In this document: positions 1 to 8,008 of the stretch, piece after piece
How positions within the stretch are numbered: position 1 is the first letter of the stretch
How the letters are laid out: each line of letters starts with the position of its first letter
NCBI GenBank assembly: GCA_022241475.1
Contig: JAKOMT010000004.1
Coordinates: 199,393-263,392 of the forward strand
Direction: 5' to 3'
Origin: Microvirga sp.
GTDB taxonomy: Bacteria; Pseudomonadota; Alphaproteobacteria; Rhizobiales; Beijerinckiaceae
DNA length: 64,000 bases
Notes under the pieces: model-generated
What the model was told of the DNA's origin: nothing
Databases searched by the model: none
What the model saw: only the letters and a program-made list of their open reading frames with translations
Made by a program: the position numbers and the translations under genes

Positions 1-651
1 ATGAGCGTCGTCATCATCGATTACGGCTCCGGCAACCTGCACTCGGCGGCCAAGGCCTTCGAGCGCGCCGCGCGCGAGAGCGGTCTCGACACGCCGGTGA
101 TCGTCACGAGCGACCCGGAAATCGTGCGCAAGGCGGAGCGCGTCGTGCTGCCGGGCGTCGGCGCCTTCGCCGATTGCCGGCGCGGGCTCGACGCGGCCTC
201 GGGCATGATCGAAGCGATGACCGAGGCCGTGAAGGGCGCGGGCCGCCCCTTCCTCGGCATCTGCGTCGGCATGCAGCTTCTCGCCACGCGCGGGCTAGAA
301 TACGAGACCTCGCAGGGGCTCGACTGGATCGCCGGCGACGTCACGGCGATCCGCCCGGCCGATCAGAGCCTGAAGATCCCGCATATGGGCTGGAACGTCC
401 TGCACAAGCAGCGCGAGCACGCCCTGCTGGACGGGATCGAGACCGGCCCGAACGGGCTGCACGCCTATTTCGTCCATTCCTACGCGCTCCAGCCGACCGA
501 CATCGGCGACGTGGTCGCCGTCACCGATTACGGCGGACCGGTCACGGCCATCGTCGCCCGGGAAAACGTCGCCGGCGCCCAATTTCACCCCGAGAAGAGC
601 CAGCGGCTCGGTCTCGCGCTCATCGCCAATTTCCTGAGGTGGCGTCCGTGA
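1..651 (+). CDS. hisH: Imidazole glycerol phosphate synthase, glutaminase subunit HisH
   Basis: HisH hydrolyses glutamine and channels ammonia to HisF for the fifth step of histidine synthesis in the cytoplasm. The 216-residue protein has the usual family length and the class I glutaminase layout: N-terminal IDYGSGNL, the nucleophile elbow GICVGMQLL (Cys near residue 88) and the His-Glu pair in FHPEKS near residue 197. The ATG is the first base of the window, and the family N-terminus is complete there. It overlaps the hisA start by 4 bases, so the two are probably translationally coupled. It is the histidine-pathway copy, because it is joined to hisA; it is not the HisH2 type found in O-antigen clusters. 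Confidence 0.97.
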   Translation: MSVVIIDYGSGNLHSAAKAFERAARESGLDTPVIVTSDPEIVRKAERVVLPGVGAFADCRRGLDAASGMIEAMTEAVKGAGRPFLGICVGMQLLATRGLEYETSQGLDWIAGDVTAIRPADQSLKIPHMGWNVLHKQREHALLDGIETGPNGLHAYFVHSYALQPTDIGDVVAVTDYGGPVTAIVARENVAGAQFHPEKSQRLGLALIANFLRWRP

Positions 652-1382
652 TTCTCTTCCCCGCGATCGACCTGAAGGAGGGTCTCTGCGTCCGGCTCGT
701 GCAGGGCGACATGGCGCAGGCCACGATCTTCAACGACGATCCCGCCGACCAGGCGGCGACGTTCCAGCGCCAGGGCTTCGAATGGGTGCACGTCGTCGAC
801 CTCGACGGCGCCTTCGCCGGCCAGCCGATGAACGGCAACGCCGTCGACGCGATCCTCGAGCGCATCTCGATTCCGGTGCAGCTCGGCGGCGGCATTCGCG
901 ACATGCGCACCGTCGAGGCCTGGCTGGAGAAGGGCGTCGCGCGCGTCGTGATCGGCACCGCGGCGGTGCGCGATCCCGCCTTCGTGCGCGAAGCGGCGCG
1001 CCTGCATCCGGGCCGGATCGCGGTGGGCGTCGACGCCAAGGACGGGCTCGTGGCCGTCGAGGGCTGGGCGCAGACCTCCACCCTGACGGCGGAGGAGCTG
1101 GGCCGCCGCTTCGAGGACGCCGGCGTCGCCGCGATCGTCTATACCGACATCGCCCGCGACGGCATCCTCAAGGGCCTCAACATCGAGATGACGCTGGCGC
1201 TGGCGCGCGCCGTGTCGATTCCCGTGATCGCGTCGGGCGGGCTCGCCTCGATCGCGGACATCGAGCGCCTGCTGCAGCCGGATTGCGCCGCGCTCGCCGG
1301 CGCGATCAGCGGCCGCGCGCTCTATGACGGACGCATCGATCCGGCGGAGGCTCTCGACATGATTCGCGCGGCGCGGGTCTGA
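648..1382 (+). CDS. hisA: Phosphoribosylformimino-5-aminoimidazole carboxamide ribotide isomerase HisA
   Basis: HisA is the (beta/alpha)8-barrel isomerase (ProFAR isomerase) of histidine synthesis. The 244-residue product starts with FPAIDLKEG, which carries the first catalytic Asp, and has the phosphate-binding loops LGGGIRD and ASGGLAS plus the second catalytic Asp in YTDIARDG. I chose GTG 648, which overlaps the hisH stop, because homologues begin MILFPAIDL and an AGGTGG ribosome site lies 8-10 bases upstream. A second in-frame GTG at 639 is possible. hisF, which often follows, is not next to it: a convergent sigma-factor gene begins 20 bases downstream. Confidence 0.97.
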   Translation: MILFPAIDLKEGLCVRLVQGDMAQATIFNDDPADQAATFQRQGFEWVHVVDLDGAFAGQPMNGNAVDAILERISIPVQLGGGIRDMRTVEAWLEKGVARVVIGTAAVRDPAFVREAARLHPGRIAVGVDAKDGLVAVEGWAQTSTLTAEELGRRFEDAGVAAIVYTDIARDGILKGLNIEMTLALARAVSIPVIASGGLASIADIERLLQPDCAALAGAISGRALYDGRIDPAEALDMIRAARV

Positions 1383-1402
1383 ACCGCGAGCGTTCGCGAG
1401 CC

Positions 1403-1969
1403 TCAGCCAGCCTCGACGACGCCGCCCGTTTCCAGGGTGCGCCTCAACCGCGTGAAGGCGAGGCGAATGCGGGACTTGACCGTGCCGAGCGGCAGGCCCG
1501 TCGTTTCGGCGATCTCGCTGTGCGAGAGGCCGTCGAAGAAGGCGAGCCGCACCAGGGAGAGTTGCTCCTGCGGCAGTTCCGTCATGGCGGCGCGCACGGC
1601 CTCCTCGCGCTGGAGCGCGTCGAGCCCGCCTTCGAGATCGACGTCGTCGACCACGTCGAAAACCGGGTCGTCGGGCTCCATCAGGGTCGTGCGGTCGCGG
1701 CGCAGGAGGTCGATGCGGCGGTTGCGGGCGATTCGGTAGAGCCAGGTCGAGAGCGAGGATTTGGCCGGATCGAACAATTCGGACTTGCGCCACAGGGTCA
1801 CCATCGTGTCCTGCGCGATTTCCTCGGCCAACGCGGGTGATGAGCCCTGCCGAATGAGATAGGCTTGCAGGCGCGGGGCGAAGAAATCGAACAGGCGCGT
1901 AAAGGCCTCGCGGTCGCGCGTACGCGCAACGGCGGCGGCGAGCGCTGCGAGTTCGCCTGGCGAAAGCAC
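1403..1969 (-). CDS. ECF-type RNA polymerase sigma factor
   Basis: A 188-residue group 4 (ECF) sigma factor that would direct RNA polymerase to a stress or envelope regulon. Region 2 spans about residues 23-90 (FTRLFDFFAPRL, AEEIAQDTMVTLW, STWLYRIARNRRID). Region 4 spans about 120-175 (MTELPQEQLSLVRLAFF, LSHSEIAETTGLPLGTVKSRI, the last being the helix-turn-helix). Sigma domain 3 is absent, as expected for ECF factors. The start is GTG 1969, with GAGGA 6 bases upstream. It is transcribed divergently from the IalB-like gene and runs into hisA. Many ECF genes are followed by an anti-sigma gene; none is present here. The subgroup resembles RpoE/SigK-type factors, but I cannot assign it firmly. 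Confidence 0.9.
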   Translation of the reverse strand: MLSPGELAALAAAVARTRDREAFTRLFDFFAPRLQAYLIRQGSSPALAEEIAQDTMVTLWRKSELFDPAKSSLSTWLYRIARNRRIDLLRRDRTTLMEPDDPVFDVVDDVDLEGGLDALQREEAVRAAMTELPQEQLSLVRLAFFDGLSHSEIAETTGLPLGTVKSRIRLAFTRLRRTLETGGVVEAG

Positions 1970-2195
1970 GTCGGTCCTCGATTCTTCGGGCGGCGTCCTG
2001 CCGTCACGCTGGCGGGGAGGTGGTCAGCCGCCGTCGCGGCAGCGTGAAATTAGGAGGCTTCAGGCGGTGGCGCAACGCAAAACGAGTTTATCGGTCAGGG
2101 TTAACGCATTTTTGCCCATTTCAGGACAAACTACTGCCGAACCGCGAGCACGCCTCGCCGTCAGGCGACACACACCAACGTTCAAGGTCAAATCG

Positions 2196-2735
2196 ATGAT
2201 GCTATCCCTATTCATTCGCCGAAATGCGCCGCGCCTGGCGCTCGCCACGGCCCTGGCGGCCGCCTCCGCGACGGGGGCCCTGTCGCAGGCGGGACAGCCG
2301 GCGACGCAGCTTGGAAATTTCAACGATTGGGGGGCTTTCACCTCGACGGAAGGCGGCAACAAGGTTTGCTTCATCCTGTCGCAGCCCCAGCAACGAACGC
2401 CGGCCGAATTGCGCCGCGACCCGGGCTATCTCTTCGTGACCTTCCGCCCGGCCGAGGGCGTCACGAACGAAGTCGCGCTGGTCATGGGCTTTCCCACCCA
2501 GGAGGGGCAGGACGCGCGCGCCGTCGTCGGCGACGCCTCCTACGCTCTGGTGACGAGCGGCTCGAACGTCTGGGTTCGCGATCCGGCCGACGAGACCCGC
2601 CTCGTCGAATCCTTCATCCGCGGATCGCGCGCCGAATTCCGCGTCACCTCCGGTCGCGGCAACGCGACGACGGACGTCTATTCGCTCAGCGGCTTCACCG
2701 CCGCGCTGCGCCGCGCGCAGCAGGAATGCAGCTGA
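2196..2735 (+). CDS. Exported IalB-family protein (invasion-associated locus B domain)
   Basis: A 179-residue secreted protein with an N-terminal signal peptide (positively charged start, hydrophobic stretch about residues 9-27, Ala-rich cleavage region before GQPATQ). The mature part fits the IalB domain: an aromatic NDWGAFT near its start, a Cys in KVCFIL and a Cys close to the C-terminus (QQECS), which could form a disulfide. IalB proteins are periplasmic or surface proteins common in Hyphomicrobiales; their molecular role is unclear, so no virulence function should be inferred. I chose ATG 2196 (MMLSLF) rather than the in-frame codon at 2067, because AAGG lies 8 bases upstream and the signal peptide then begins correctly. 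Confidence 0.8.
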   Translation: MMLSLFIRRNAPRLALATALAAASATGALSQAGQPATQLGNFNDWGAFTSTEGGNKVCFILSQPQQRTPAELRRDPGYLFVTFRPAEGVTNEVALVMGFPTQEGQDARAVVGDASYALVTSGSNVWVRDPADETRLVESFIRGSRAEFRVTSGRGNATTDVYSLSGFTAALRRAQQECS

Positions 2736-2777
2736 CGCTGTCGAAGCCTCGTGGTTCACGCATTGATCGACGCCCTC

Positions 2778-2812
2778 CCGCCCGGCCCCTCCCTGCCGGG
2801 AGGGTCGGGCGG
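2778..2812. terminator. Long GC-rich hairpin between convergent genes
   Basis: Two nested perfect 7-bp stems: CCGCCCG (2778-2784) pairs with CGGGCGG (2806-2812), and CCCTCCC (2787-2793) pairs with GGGAGGG (2798-2804) around a TGCC loop. It lies between the IalB-like gene and gcvPB, which converge, so it can serve as a bidirectional terminator. It has no T-run. The CCCTCCC/GGGAGGG core is shared with the inverted repeats at 5838-5931, so it may also be a member of a dispersed palindromic repeat family. Confidence 0.55.
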
Positions 2813-2828
2813 ATAGCGCTGTTCCCGC

Positions 2829-4397
2829 TTACTCAGCCGCTTCGGCCGCCCGCTGCGGAGGCGTCCAGGTCAGCACAGGCTGGCGCGCGGCGCGGGTCTC
2901 GTCGAGGCGCCGGCGCGGGGCGTGGTAGGGCGCGCCGGTGAAGCGCGCGGCGTCGCCCGCCTTCGCGGCGATGGCGAGATCGCGCAGCGTCGCGATGAAC
3001 AGATCGAGCGAGGCCTTCGATTCGGATTCCGTCGGCTCGATCAGCATCGCCCCGTGCACGACGAGCGGGAAATACATCGTCATCGGGTGATAGCCCTCGT
3101 CGATCATCGCCTTGGCGAAATCGAGCGTGGTGACGCCGGTCCCCTTCAGCCATTCGTCGTCGAACAGCGCCTCGTGCATGCAGGGCTTGTCGCCGAAGGG
3201 CTGGCTCATCAGGTCGCGCAGACCGGCGCGGATGTAATTCGCGTTGAGCACCGCGTCCTCGGAGGCCTGCTTCATGCCGTCCGAGCCGTGCGACAGCATG
3301 TAGGCGAGCGCGCGCACATACATGCCCATCTGGCCGTGGAAGGCCGTGATTCGCCCGAAAGGCTTCTCGTCCGCATCGCCCGCGTGCTCGACGAGGGTCA
3401 GCCCGCCTTCGCCCGGCGTGACGAAGGGGACGGGCGCGAAAGGCGCGAGGCGCTCCGACAGCACCACCGGCCCCGAGCCCGGACCGCCGCCGCCATGGGG
3501 CGTCGAGAAGGTCTTGTGCAGGTTGATGTGCATGGCGTCGACGCCGAGATCGCCGGGACGGGCCTTGCCGACGATGGCGTTGAAATTCGCGCCGTCGCAA
3601 TAAAAGTACGCGCCCGCGTCGTGCAGGGCTTTCGCGATCTCGACGATCTGCGGCTCGAACAGGCCGCAGGTGTTCGGGTTGGTCAGCATGATCGCCGCGA
3701 CGTCGGGTCCGATCCGGGCTTTCACGTCGTCGACATGGACCCATCCGTCGTCGCGCGCCGGCACGGATTTCGCCTCGAAGCCGATCAGCGCGGCGGTGGC
3801 GGGGTTGGTGCCGTGGGCGCTATCGGGCACGAGCACGACCTTGCGCGTCGCGCCTTCGCCCTTCGCCTCGATCGCGGCCTTGATCGCCATCATCCCGCAC
3901 AATTCTCCGTGCGCGCCGGCTTTGGGCGACAGGGCGACGCCCGCCATGCCGGTCAACGTCACGAGATAACGCGCGAGTTCGTCCATCAATGCGAGCGCGC
4001 CGGGCACGGTCGAGACGGGCTGGAGCGGATGCACGTCGGAGAAGCCCGGCAGCCGCGCGACCTTCTCGTTGAGGCGGGCGTTGTGCTTCATCGTGCAGGA
4101 GCCGAGCGGAAACAGCCCGGTGTCGATGCCGTAATTCTTCTGCGACAGGCGCACGTAATGGCGCATCGCCTCCGGCTCCGAGAGGCCCGGCAGGCCGATC
4201 TCGCCCTTGCGCTCCAGCGAGCCCAGGCGCGGCGCGAAGGCGTCCGGCTCGTCGAAATCGACGCCGGTCACGTCGTAGCGGCCGATCTCGAAGATCAGCG
4301 CCTCTTCCTGCTGGAGGGCGCGGTTGCCGGTGAAGGTCTCGTGCGCCTGCGTCGCGGCGTCTCCGGCGGAAGTGGGACGTCCCTGGCGGTTCAGCAT
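2829..4397 (-). CDS. gcvPB: Glycine dehydrogenase (decarboxylating) subunit 2, GcvPB
   Basis: C-terminal half of the split P protein of the glycine cleavage system, the PLP enzyme that decarboxylates glycine and passes aminomethyl to lipoyl-GcvH. The 522-residue product holds LFPLGSCTMKHN near residue 112, the glycine-rich SPKAGAHGE, and the PLP-binding lysine in NLHKTFSTPHGGGGPG (about residue 295). The start at 4397 is supported by AAGGAG about 7 bases upstream; it is a standard length for subunit 2. It is the last gene of the leftward gcvT-gcvH-gcvPA-gcvPB operon, 43 bases after gcvPA. Confidence 0.97.
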   Translation of the reverse strand: MLNRQGRPTSAGDAATQAHETFTGNRALQQEEALIFEIGRYDVTGVDFDEPDAFAPRLGSLERKGEIGLPGLSEPEAMRHYVRLSQKNYGIDTGLFPLGSCTMKHNARLNEKVARLPGFSDVHPLQPVSTVPGALALMDELARYLVTLTGMAGVALSPKAGAHGELCGMMAIKAAIEAKGEGATRKVVLVPDSAHGTNPATAALIGFEAKSVPARDDGWVHVDDVKARIGPDVAAIMLTNPNTCGLFEPQIVEIAKALHDAGAYFYCDGANFNAIVGKARPGDLGVDAMHINLHKTFSTPHGGGGPGSGPVVLSERLAPFAPVPFVTPGEGGLTLVEHAGDADEKPFGRITAFHGQMGMYVRALAYMLSHGSDGMKQASEDAVLNANYIRAGLRDLMSQPFGDKPCMHEALFDDEWLKGTGVTTLDFAKAMIDEGYHPMTMYFPLVVHGAMLIEPTESESKASLDLFIATLRDLAIAAKAGDAARFTGAPYHAPRRRLDETRAARQPVLTWTPPQRAAEAAE

Positions 4398-4440
4398 GCG
4401 TGGTCTCCTTGGATGGAGCTGAAAGTGGAGGCGCCGCCCA

Positions 4441-5784
4441 TCAGCCGAGCGCCTTCTCAAGGCCGATCGCCAGCGCTTCGCGATCCTCGTCGGTGTTCAC
4501 CTCCGTCGAGGCCACCAGCAGCAGATCGTCGAGTCCGGCCTCCGGCGCGAGGCGCGAATACGGAACGCCGCCCAGAACGCCCATCCCGGCCAGCGCCTCG
4601 ACGACTTGCGCCGCGGGCTTCGACAGCCGCACCGTGAACTCGTTGAAGAAGGTCCCGTTCAAGACCTCGACGCCCTTCACGCAGGCCAGCCGGTCGGCGA
4701 GCTTGACCGCGTTGGAATGGTTGATGCGCGCCACGCGCTGAAGGCCGGTCTGGCCGAGCAGCGACATGTGGATGGTGAAGGCGAGGCAGCAGAGGCCCGA
4801 ATTCGTGCAGATGTTCGAGGTCGCCTTGTCGCGGCGGATATGCTGCTCGCGGGTCGAGAGCGTCAGCACGAAGCCGCGTCGTCCGTCGGCGTCCACCGTT
4901 TCGCCGCAGAGCCGCCCGGGCATCTGGCGGACATGCTGCTTGCGCGCGGCGAAGAGCCCAACGTAGGGGCCGCCGAAATTCAGCGCGTTGCCGATCGATT
5001 GGCCCTCGCCGACGACGATATCGGCGCCCATTTCGCCCGGCGGCGTGACGAGGCCGAGCGACATGACCTCGGTGAAGACGGCGATGAGCAGCGCGCCGTT
5101 CGCGTGAGCCTTCTCGGCGATCTTCGTCAAATCGCGCAGGTTGCCGAACACGTCGGGCGTCTGGACCACGACGCAGGAGGTCTCGCCGTCGATGGCGGCG
5201 AGAATGTCCTCGTCGGCCATGGGATCGGCGGGGAGCGCCACGACGGCGTCGCTCGCCATGCGCGACAGCGTCTCGACGACTTCGCGGTAATGCGGATGCA
5301 GCCCGCCCGAGAGCACGGCCTTGCGGCGCTTGGTGACGCGGTGCGCCATCAGCACCGCCTCGCCCGTTCCGGTGGAGCCGTCATACATGGAGGCGTTGGC
5401 GACCTCCATGCCCGTGAGGGCGGCGACCTGCGTCTGGAACTCGAAGAGATATTGCAGCGTCCCTTGGGCGATTTCCGGCTGATACGGCGTGTAGCTCGTC
5501 AGGAATTCGGAGCGCTGGATCAGATGGTCGACGCTGGCGGGCACGTGGTGCTTGTACGCGCCCGCCCCGACGAAGAACGGAACCGTCGAGGCGGAGACGT
5601 TGCGCCCCGCCATCGTCGACAGGATTCGCTCGACCTCGATCTCGCCCTTGCGACGCGGAAGGTCGACCGGCTCTGTGATGAGCTTGTCTGCGGGCACGTC
5701 GGCGAACAGCGCGTCGATGTGGTCGACGCCGATTCGGGCGAGCATCTCGGTGCGATCGTCCGGGGACAGGGGCAGGTAACGCAT
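4441..5784 (-). CDS. gcvPA: Glycine dehydrogenase (decarboxylating) subunit 1, GcvPA
   Basis: N-terminal half of the split P protein, 447 residues, a fold type I PLP-enzyme domain without the PLP lysine, which forms the active site together with GcvPB. Family segments seen: the N-terminal MRYLPLS with an ARIGV element, [35 protein letters not shown] (PLP-phosphate region) and NICTNSGLC. The start at 5784 follows GGAGA; the upstream in-frame extension to 5892 is repeat sequence, not protein. It is separated from gcvH by an unusually long 215-base spacer that holds an inverted-repeat element. Confidence 0.97.
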   Translation of the reverse strand: MRYLPLSPDDRTEMLARIGVDHIDALFADVPADKLITEPVDLPRRKGEIEVERILSTMAGRNVSASTVPFFVGAGAYKHHVPASVDHLIQRSEFLTSYTPYQPEIAQGTLQYLFEFQTQVAALTGMEVANASMYDGSTGTGEAVLMAHRVTKRRKAVLSGGLHPHYREVVETLSRMASDAVVALPADPMADEDILAAIDGETSCVVVQTPDVFGNLRDLTKIAEKAHANGALLIAVFTEVMSLGLVTPPGEMGADIVVGEGQSIGNALNFGGPYVGLFAARKQHVRQMPGRLCGETVDADGRRGFVLTLSTREQHIRRDKATSNICTNSGLCCLAFTIHMSLLGQTGLQRVARINHSNAVKLADRLACVKGVEVLNGTFFNEFTVRLSKPAAQVVEALAGMGVLGGVPYSRLAPEAGLDDLLLVASTEVNTDEDREALAIGLEKALG

Positions 5785-5837
5785 GGTTTTCTCCAGTATC
5801 TCGCCGTTCGTCGGCTCTTCGCGCTGTCGCGCGAAGC

Positions 5838-5931
5838 GCCCCACCCTGCCCTCCCCTGAGGGGAGGGAAATCCCGCGTGGTTCGAGCGCCAACCTGACTC
5901 CCTCCCCGCAAGGGAGGGTCGGGGTGGGGCG
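5838..5931. repeat. REPIN/MITE-like double-hairpin inverted repeat inside the gcv operon
   Basis: Two hairpins face each other: CCCTCCCC (5849-5856) with GGGGAGGG (5860-5867), and CCCTCCC (5900-5906) with GGGAGGG (5912-5918). The outer ends are also complementary: the GCCCCACCC from 5838 matches the GGGTGGGGC ending near 5930. The whole unit of about 94 bases therefore looks like two palindromic repeats in inverted orientation. It sits in the spacer between gcvH and gcvPA. The related core at 2778-2812 suggests a dispersed family in this genome. On the transcript it would fold strongly and could tune the stability of the gcvT-gcvH and gcvPA-gcvPB halves. Confidence 0.6.
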
Positions 5932-5999
5932 GTCAGCGCCGACCTTCCCGATCGAAGCGGCCCGCCCAGGAGGCGAGGGAGCCCGCGGGCCGCGTCACC

Positions 6000-6377
6000 T
6001 CACGAAATCGACTTCACGTAATCCGTGTACTGCTCTTCGGTCATCAGGCCCTCGAGCTCGGTCGCGTCCGTGATCTTTACCTTCATGAACCAGCCGGCGC
6101 CCGCCGGGTCCTCGTTGATCGCGCCCGGCGCTGATTCGAGGCCGGAATTCACCGCCACGACCTCGCCGGAGACCGGCGAATAGACCTCGCTCGCCGCCTT
6201 GACGCTCTCGACCACCGCCGCCTCGCCGCCCTTCTCGACCGCTTTCCCGAGCGCCGGAAGCTCGACATAGACGACGTCGCCGAGCTGGCTCTGGGCGTAG
6301 TCGGTGATGCCGATCACGCCGGTGTCGCCCTCGATGCGGATGTATTCGTGGTCCTTGGTGTAGCGGGTGTCGGTCAT
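6000..6377 (-). CDS. gcvH: Glycine cleavage system H protein
   Basis: The 125-residue lipoyl carrier that shuttles the aminomethyl group between P, T and L proteins. The lipoyl-lysine is Lys60 in the conserved VVESVKAASE. Other conserved parts are KDHEYIR, GITDYAQSQLGDVVYVELP, SPVSGEVVAVN and WFMKVKI. The start at 6377 is supported by AGGAG 9 bases upstream and by the standard MTDTRYTKDHE opening. It lies 22 bases downstream of gcvT in the same operon. The family's usual HEW is HEY here, a common substitution. Confidence 0.98.
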   Translation of the reverse strand: MTDTRYTKDHEYIRIEGDTGVIGITDYAQSQLGDVVYVELPALGKAVEKGGEAAVVESVKAASEVYSPVSGEVVAVNSGLESAPGAINEDPAGAGWFMKVKITDATELEGLMTEEQYTDYVKSIS

Positions 6378-6399
6378 TGGCGGCGGCTCCTGAAGCTGA

Positions 6400-7533
6400 T
6401 CAGCGCTTGTAGTTATGGGGTGCGAAAGGCATGGCGACGACGCGGGCCGGCAGCGGCCTGCCGCGCACGACGAGATGGAGCGGGGTCCCGATGGCGGCAT
6501 GCGCCTTCGACACGTAGCCCATCGCGAGCGGCGCCTCGATGGTCGGGCCGAAGCCGCCGGAGGTGACCATCCCGATCTCCGCGCCGTCGGGCGTCGTGAT
6601 CACGGCGCCCTCGCGGGCCGGGGCCCGGCCTTCCGGCCGAATGCCCACACGCAGGCGCGACGGCCCCTCGGCGAGTTCGCGCGCGATGCGGGCGTGGCCG
6701 GGAAAGCCTCCCTCCGCGCGGCGACGCTTCTGGATCGACCAGGTCAGCCCGGCCTCGACCGGGGAGGTCGCTTCGTCGATATCGTGGCCGTAGAGGCAAT
6801 AGCCGGCTTCGAGCCGCAGCGAGTCGCGCGCGCCGAGCCCGATCGGGCGCACCCTCACGTCCGCGAGAAGCGCGTCCCACAAGTCCCCTGCGCGGTCGCC
6901 GGAAACGGAGATCTCGAAGCCGTCCTCGCCGGTGTAGCCCGAGCGGGTGACGTGGGCGCTCATGCCGACGAGTTCGACGAAGCGCCCGGTCATGAAGGTC
7001 ATCTGCGAGACGTCGGGCGCGAGGCCCGAGAGGACGGCGACGGCCTCCGGACCCTGCAGCGCGAGGAGCGCGCGGTCATCGTCGCGCTCCAGCCGCACGC
7101 CGGCCGGCAGCTTCGCGGCGAGATGCGCGTAGTCGCGCTCCTTCACGCCGGCGTTGACGACGAGGAAGATGCGTCCCTCGAGCGCCGGATCGGCGGGACG
7201 CACGATCATCAGATCGTCGAGGATCCCGCCCTCGTCGTTGAGGAACTGCGAATAGCGCTGCTGGCCGTGTTTCAGGGATAGGATGTCGGCGGGGACGAGC
7301 GTCTCGAGCGCGCGCGCGCTCGTCTCGAAATCGGGGCCGACGAGCCAGGCCTGGCCCATATGCGACACGTCGAACAAACCGGCGTGGGCGCGCGTCCAGA
7401 GATGCTCGGCCAGCACGCCGTCCCGATACTGGACAGGCATGTCGTAGCCGGCGAAGGGAACCATGCGCGCTCCGGCGGCGACGTGGCGCGCGTGGAACGG
7501 CGTCTTCAGCAGAATGTCGCCGGTCTCGGGCAT
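6400..7533 (-). CDS. gcvT: Aminomethyltransferase (glycine cleavage T protein)
   Basis: GcvT transfers the methylene unit from aminomethyl-GcvH to tetrahydrofolate, releasing ammonia. The 377-residue product has the folate-binding family signatures: PFAGYDMPVQY, DVSHMGQ (the catalytic Asp of the family), RSGYTGEDGFE and LGARDSLRLEAGYCLYGHD. I chose ATG 7533 because GAGGA lies 7 bases upstream; an ATG at 7545 is 4 codons longer and has a poorer ribosome site. It is the first gene of the operon and follows the glycine riboswitch by about 65 bases. Confidence 0.97.
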   Translation of the reverse strand: MPETGDILLKTPFHARHVAAGARMVPFAGYDMPVQYRDGVLAEHLWTRAHAGLFDVSHMGQAWLVGPDFETSARALETLVPADILSLKHGQQRYSQFLNDEGGILDDLMIVRPADPALEGRIFLVVNAGVKERDYAHLAAKLPAGVRLERDDDRALLALQGPEAVAVLSGLAPDVSQMTFMTGRFVELVGMSAHVTRSGYTGEDGFEISVSGDRAGDLWDALLADVRVRPIGLGARDSLRLEAGYCLYGHDIDEATSPVEAGLTWSIQKRRRAEGGFPGHARIARELAEGPSRLRVGIRPEGRAPAREGAVITTPDGAEIGMVTSGGFGPTIEAPLAMGYVSKAHAAIGTPLHLVVRGRPLPARVVAMPFAPHNYKR

Positions 7534-7597
7534 GGGCGTCCTCATCGGGTCACGGGTCGAAAACGCGTCACGCCGCCCTGGTCAAGGCTTCGTCACG

Positions 7598-7804
7598 CGC
7601 CCCCTCTGTCCCGAGACCTGAGAGATTTCCTCGGCCGATCCCCGCCGGAAAGCGGGAACATGGCGAGTTACGCCCTTCGGTGGACGCGCCTCGCGGCGCG
7701 TCGCTTTCCAGAGTGCCAGCTCCCCGCGGTCCATTTGCCTGAGCGTTTCCGGGGCGGTTGCGCCTTCGGCGACGGGCTCTCGCCCGTTCTCTTCCGCGGG
7801 GATC
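7598..7804 (-). ncRNA. Tandem glycine riboswitch upstream of gcvT
   Basis: Two consecutive glycine aptamers on the minus strand. Aptamer 1 (about 7804 down to 7700) has a P1 stem CCCCGCGG/CCGCGGGG, the core GTCGCCGAAGGCGCAA, GGAAACGCTCAGGCAAATGGACCG and the ending GGCACTCTGGA. Aptamer 2 (about 7690 down to 7598) has CACCGAAGGGCGTAA, AATCTCTCAGG and ACAGAGGGGG. These are the hallmark core motifs of the cooperative glycine class. In the known systems, glycine binding raises gcv expression so that excess glycine is degraded. No terminator T-run follows, so control here is more likely at translation initiation; that is inference. Confidence 0.95.
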
Positions 7805-7821
7805 GAAACGGCAGGTGACAA

Positions 7822-7849
7822 GTGATAGAGTGAACCTCGACGAAGTCAA
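7822..7849 (-). promoter_or_regulatory. Predicted promoter of the gcv operon
   Basis: On the minus strand, TTGACT (7849-7844), extended to the alphaproteobacterial form TTGACTTCG, is followed after 16 bases by TATCAC (7827-7822). Initiation would fall near 7815, so the transcript would begin about 10 bases before the riboswitch P1 stem. The position fits well, but no transcription data were available. Confidence 0.6.
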
Positions 7850-7947
7850 TCGGTCCGCGCGGATCGGCGCCGGAAAGGGCGCGCGGCCGCCCGCTATTGA
7901 CGTTCCCGCTGCTATCCCGCAGAAGGCGCTGCAAGGTTTTTCGCAAC

Positions 7948-7970
7948 CCCGGCCTTGCGCCGGGTTTTTT
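7948..7970 (+). terminator. Intrinsic terminator-like hairpin in the purA leader
   Basis: CCCGGC (7948-7953), loop CTTGC, GCCGGG (7959-7964), then six T residues (7965-7970). This is a textbook rho-independent terminator on the plus strand, yet it stands 38 bases before the purA start with no plus-strand gene upstream. A possible -35 TTGACG occurs at 7897-7902. It may end a short leader RNA or small RNA, or attenuate purA. Confidence 0.65.
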
Positions 7971-8008
7971 GCGTTGTCGGTAACTCGATCGGGATTTGAA
8001 GACACGCC

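Noticed and set aside
1..1382. HisH as the glutaminase partner of the WbpG-like enzyme
   Set aside because: It overlaps hisA and is 40 kb from the glycan genes, so it is the histidine-pathway copy; the WbpG-like protein has its own glutaminase domain.
2922..4637. 571-residue plus-strand frame opposite gcvPB
   Set aside because: gcvPB is unambiguous; the antisense frame is a composition artefact. The same applies to long frames at 585-1793, 9325-11343 and 14830-16047.
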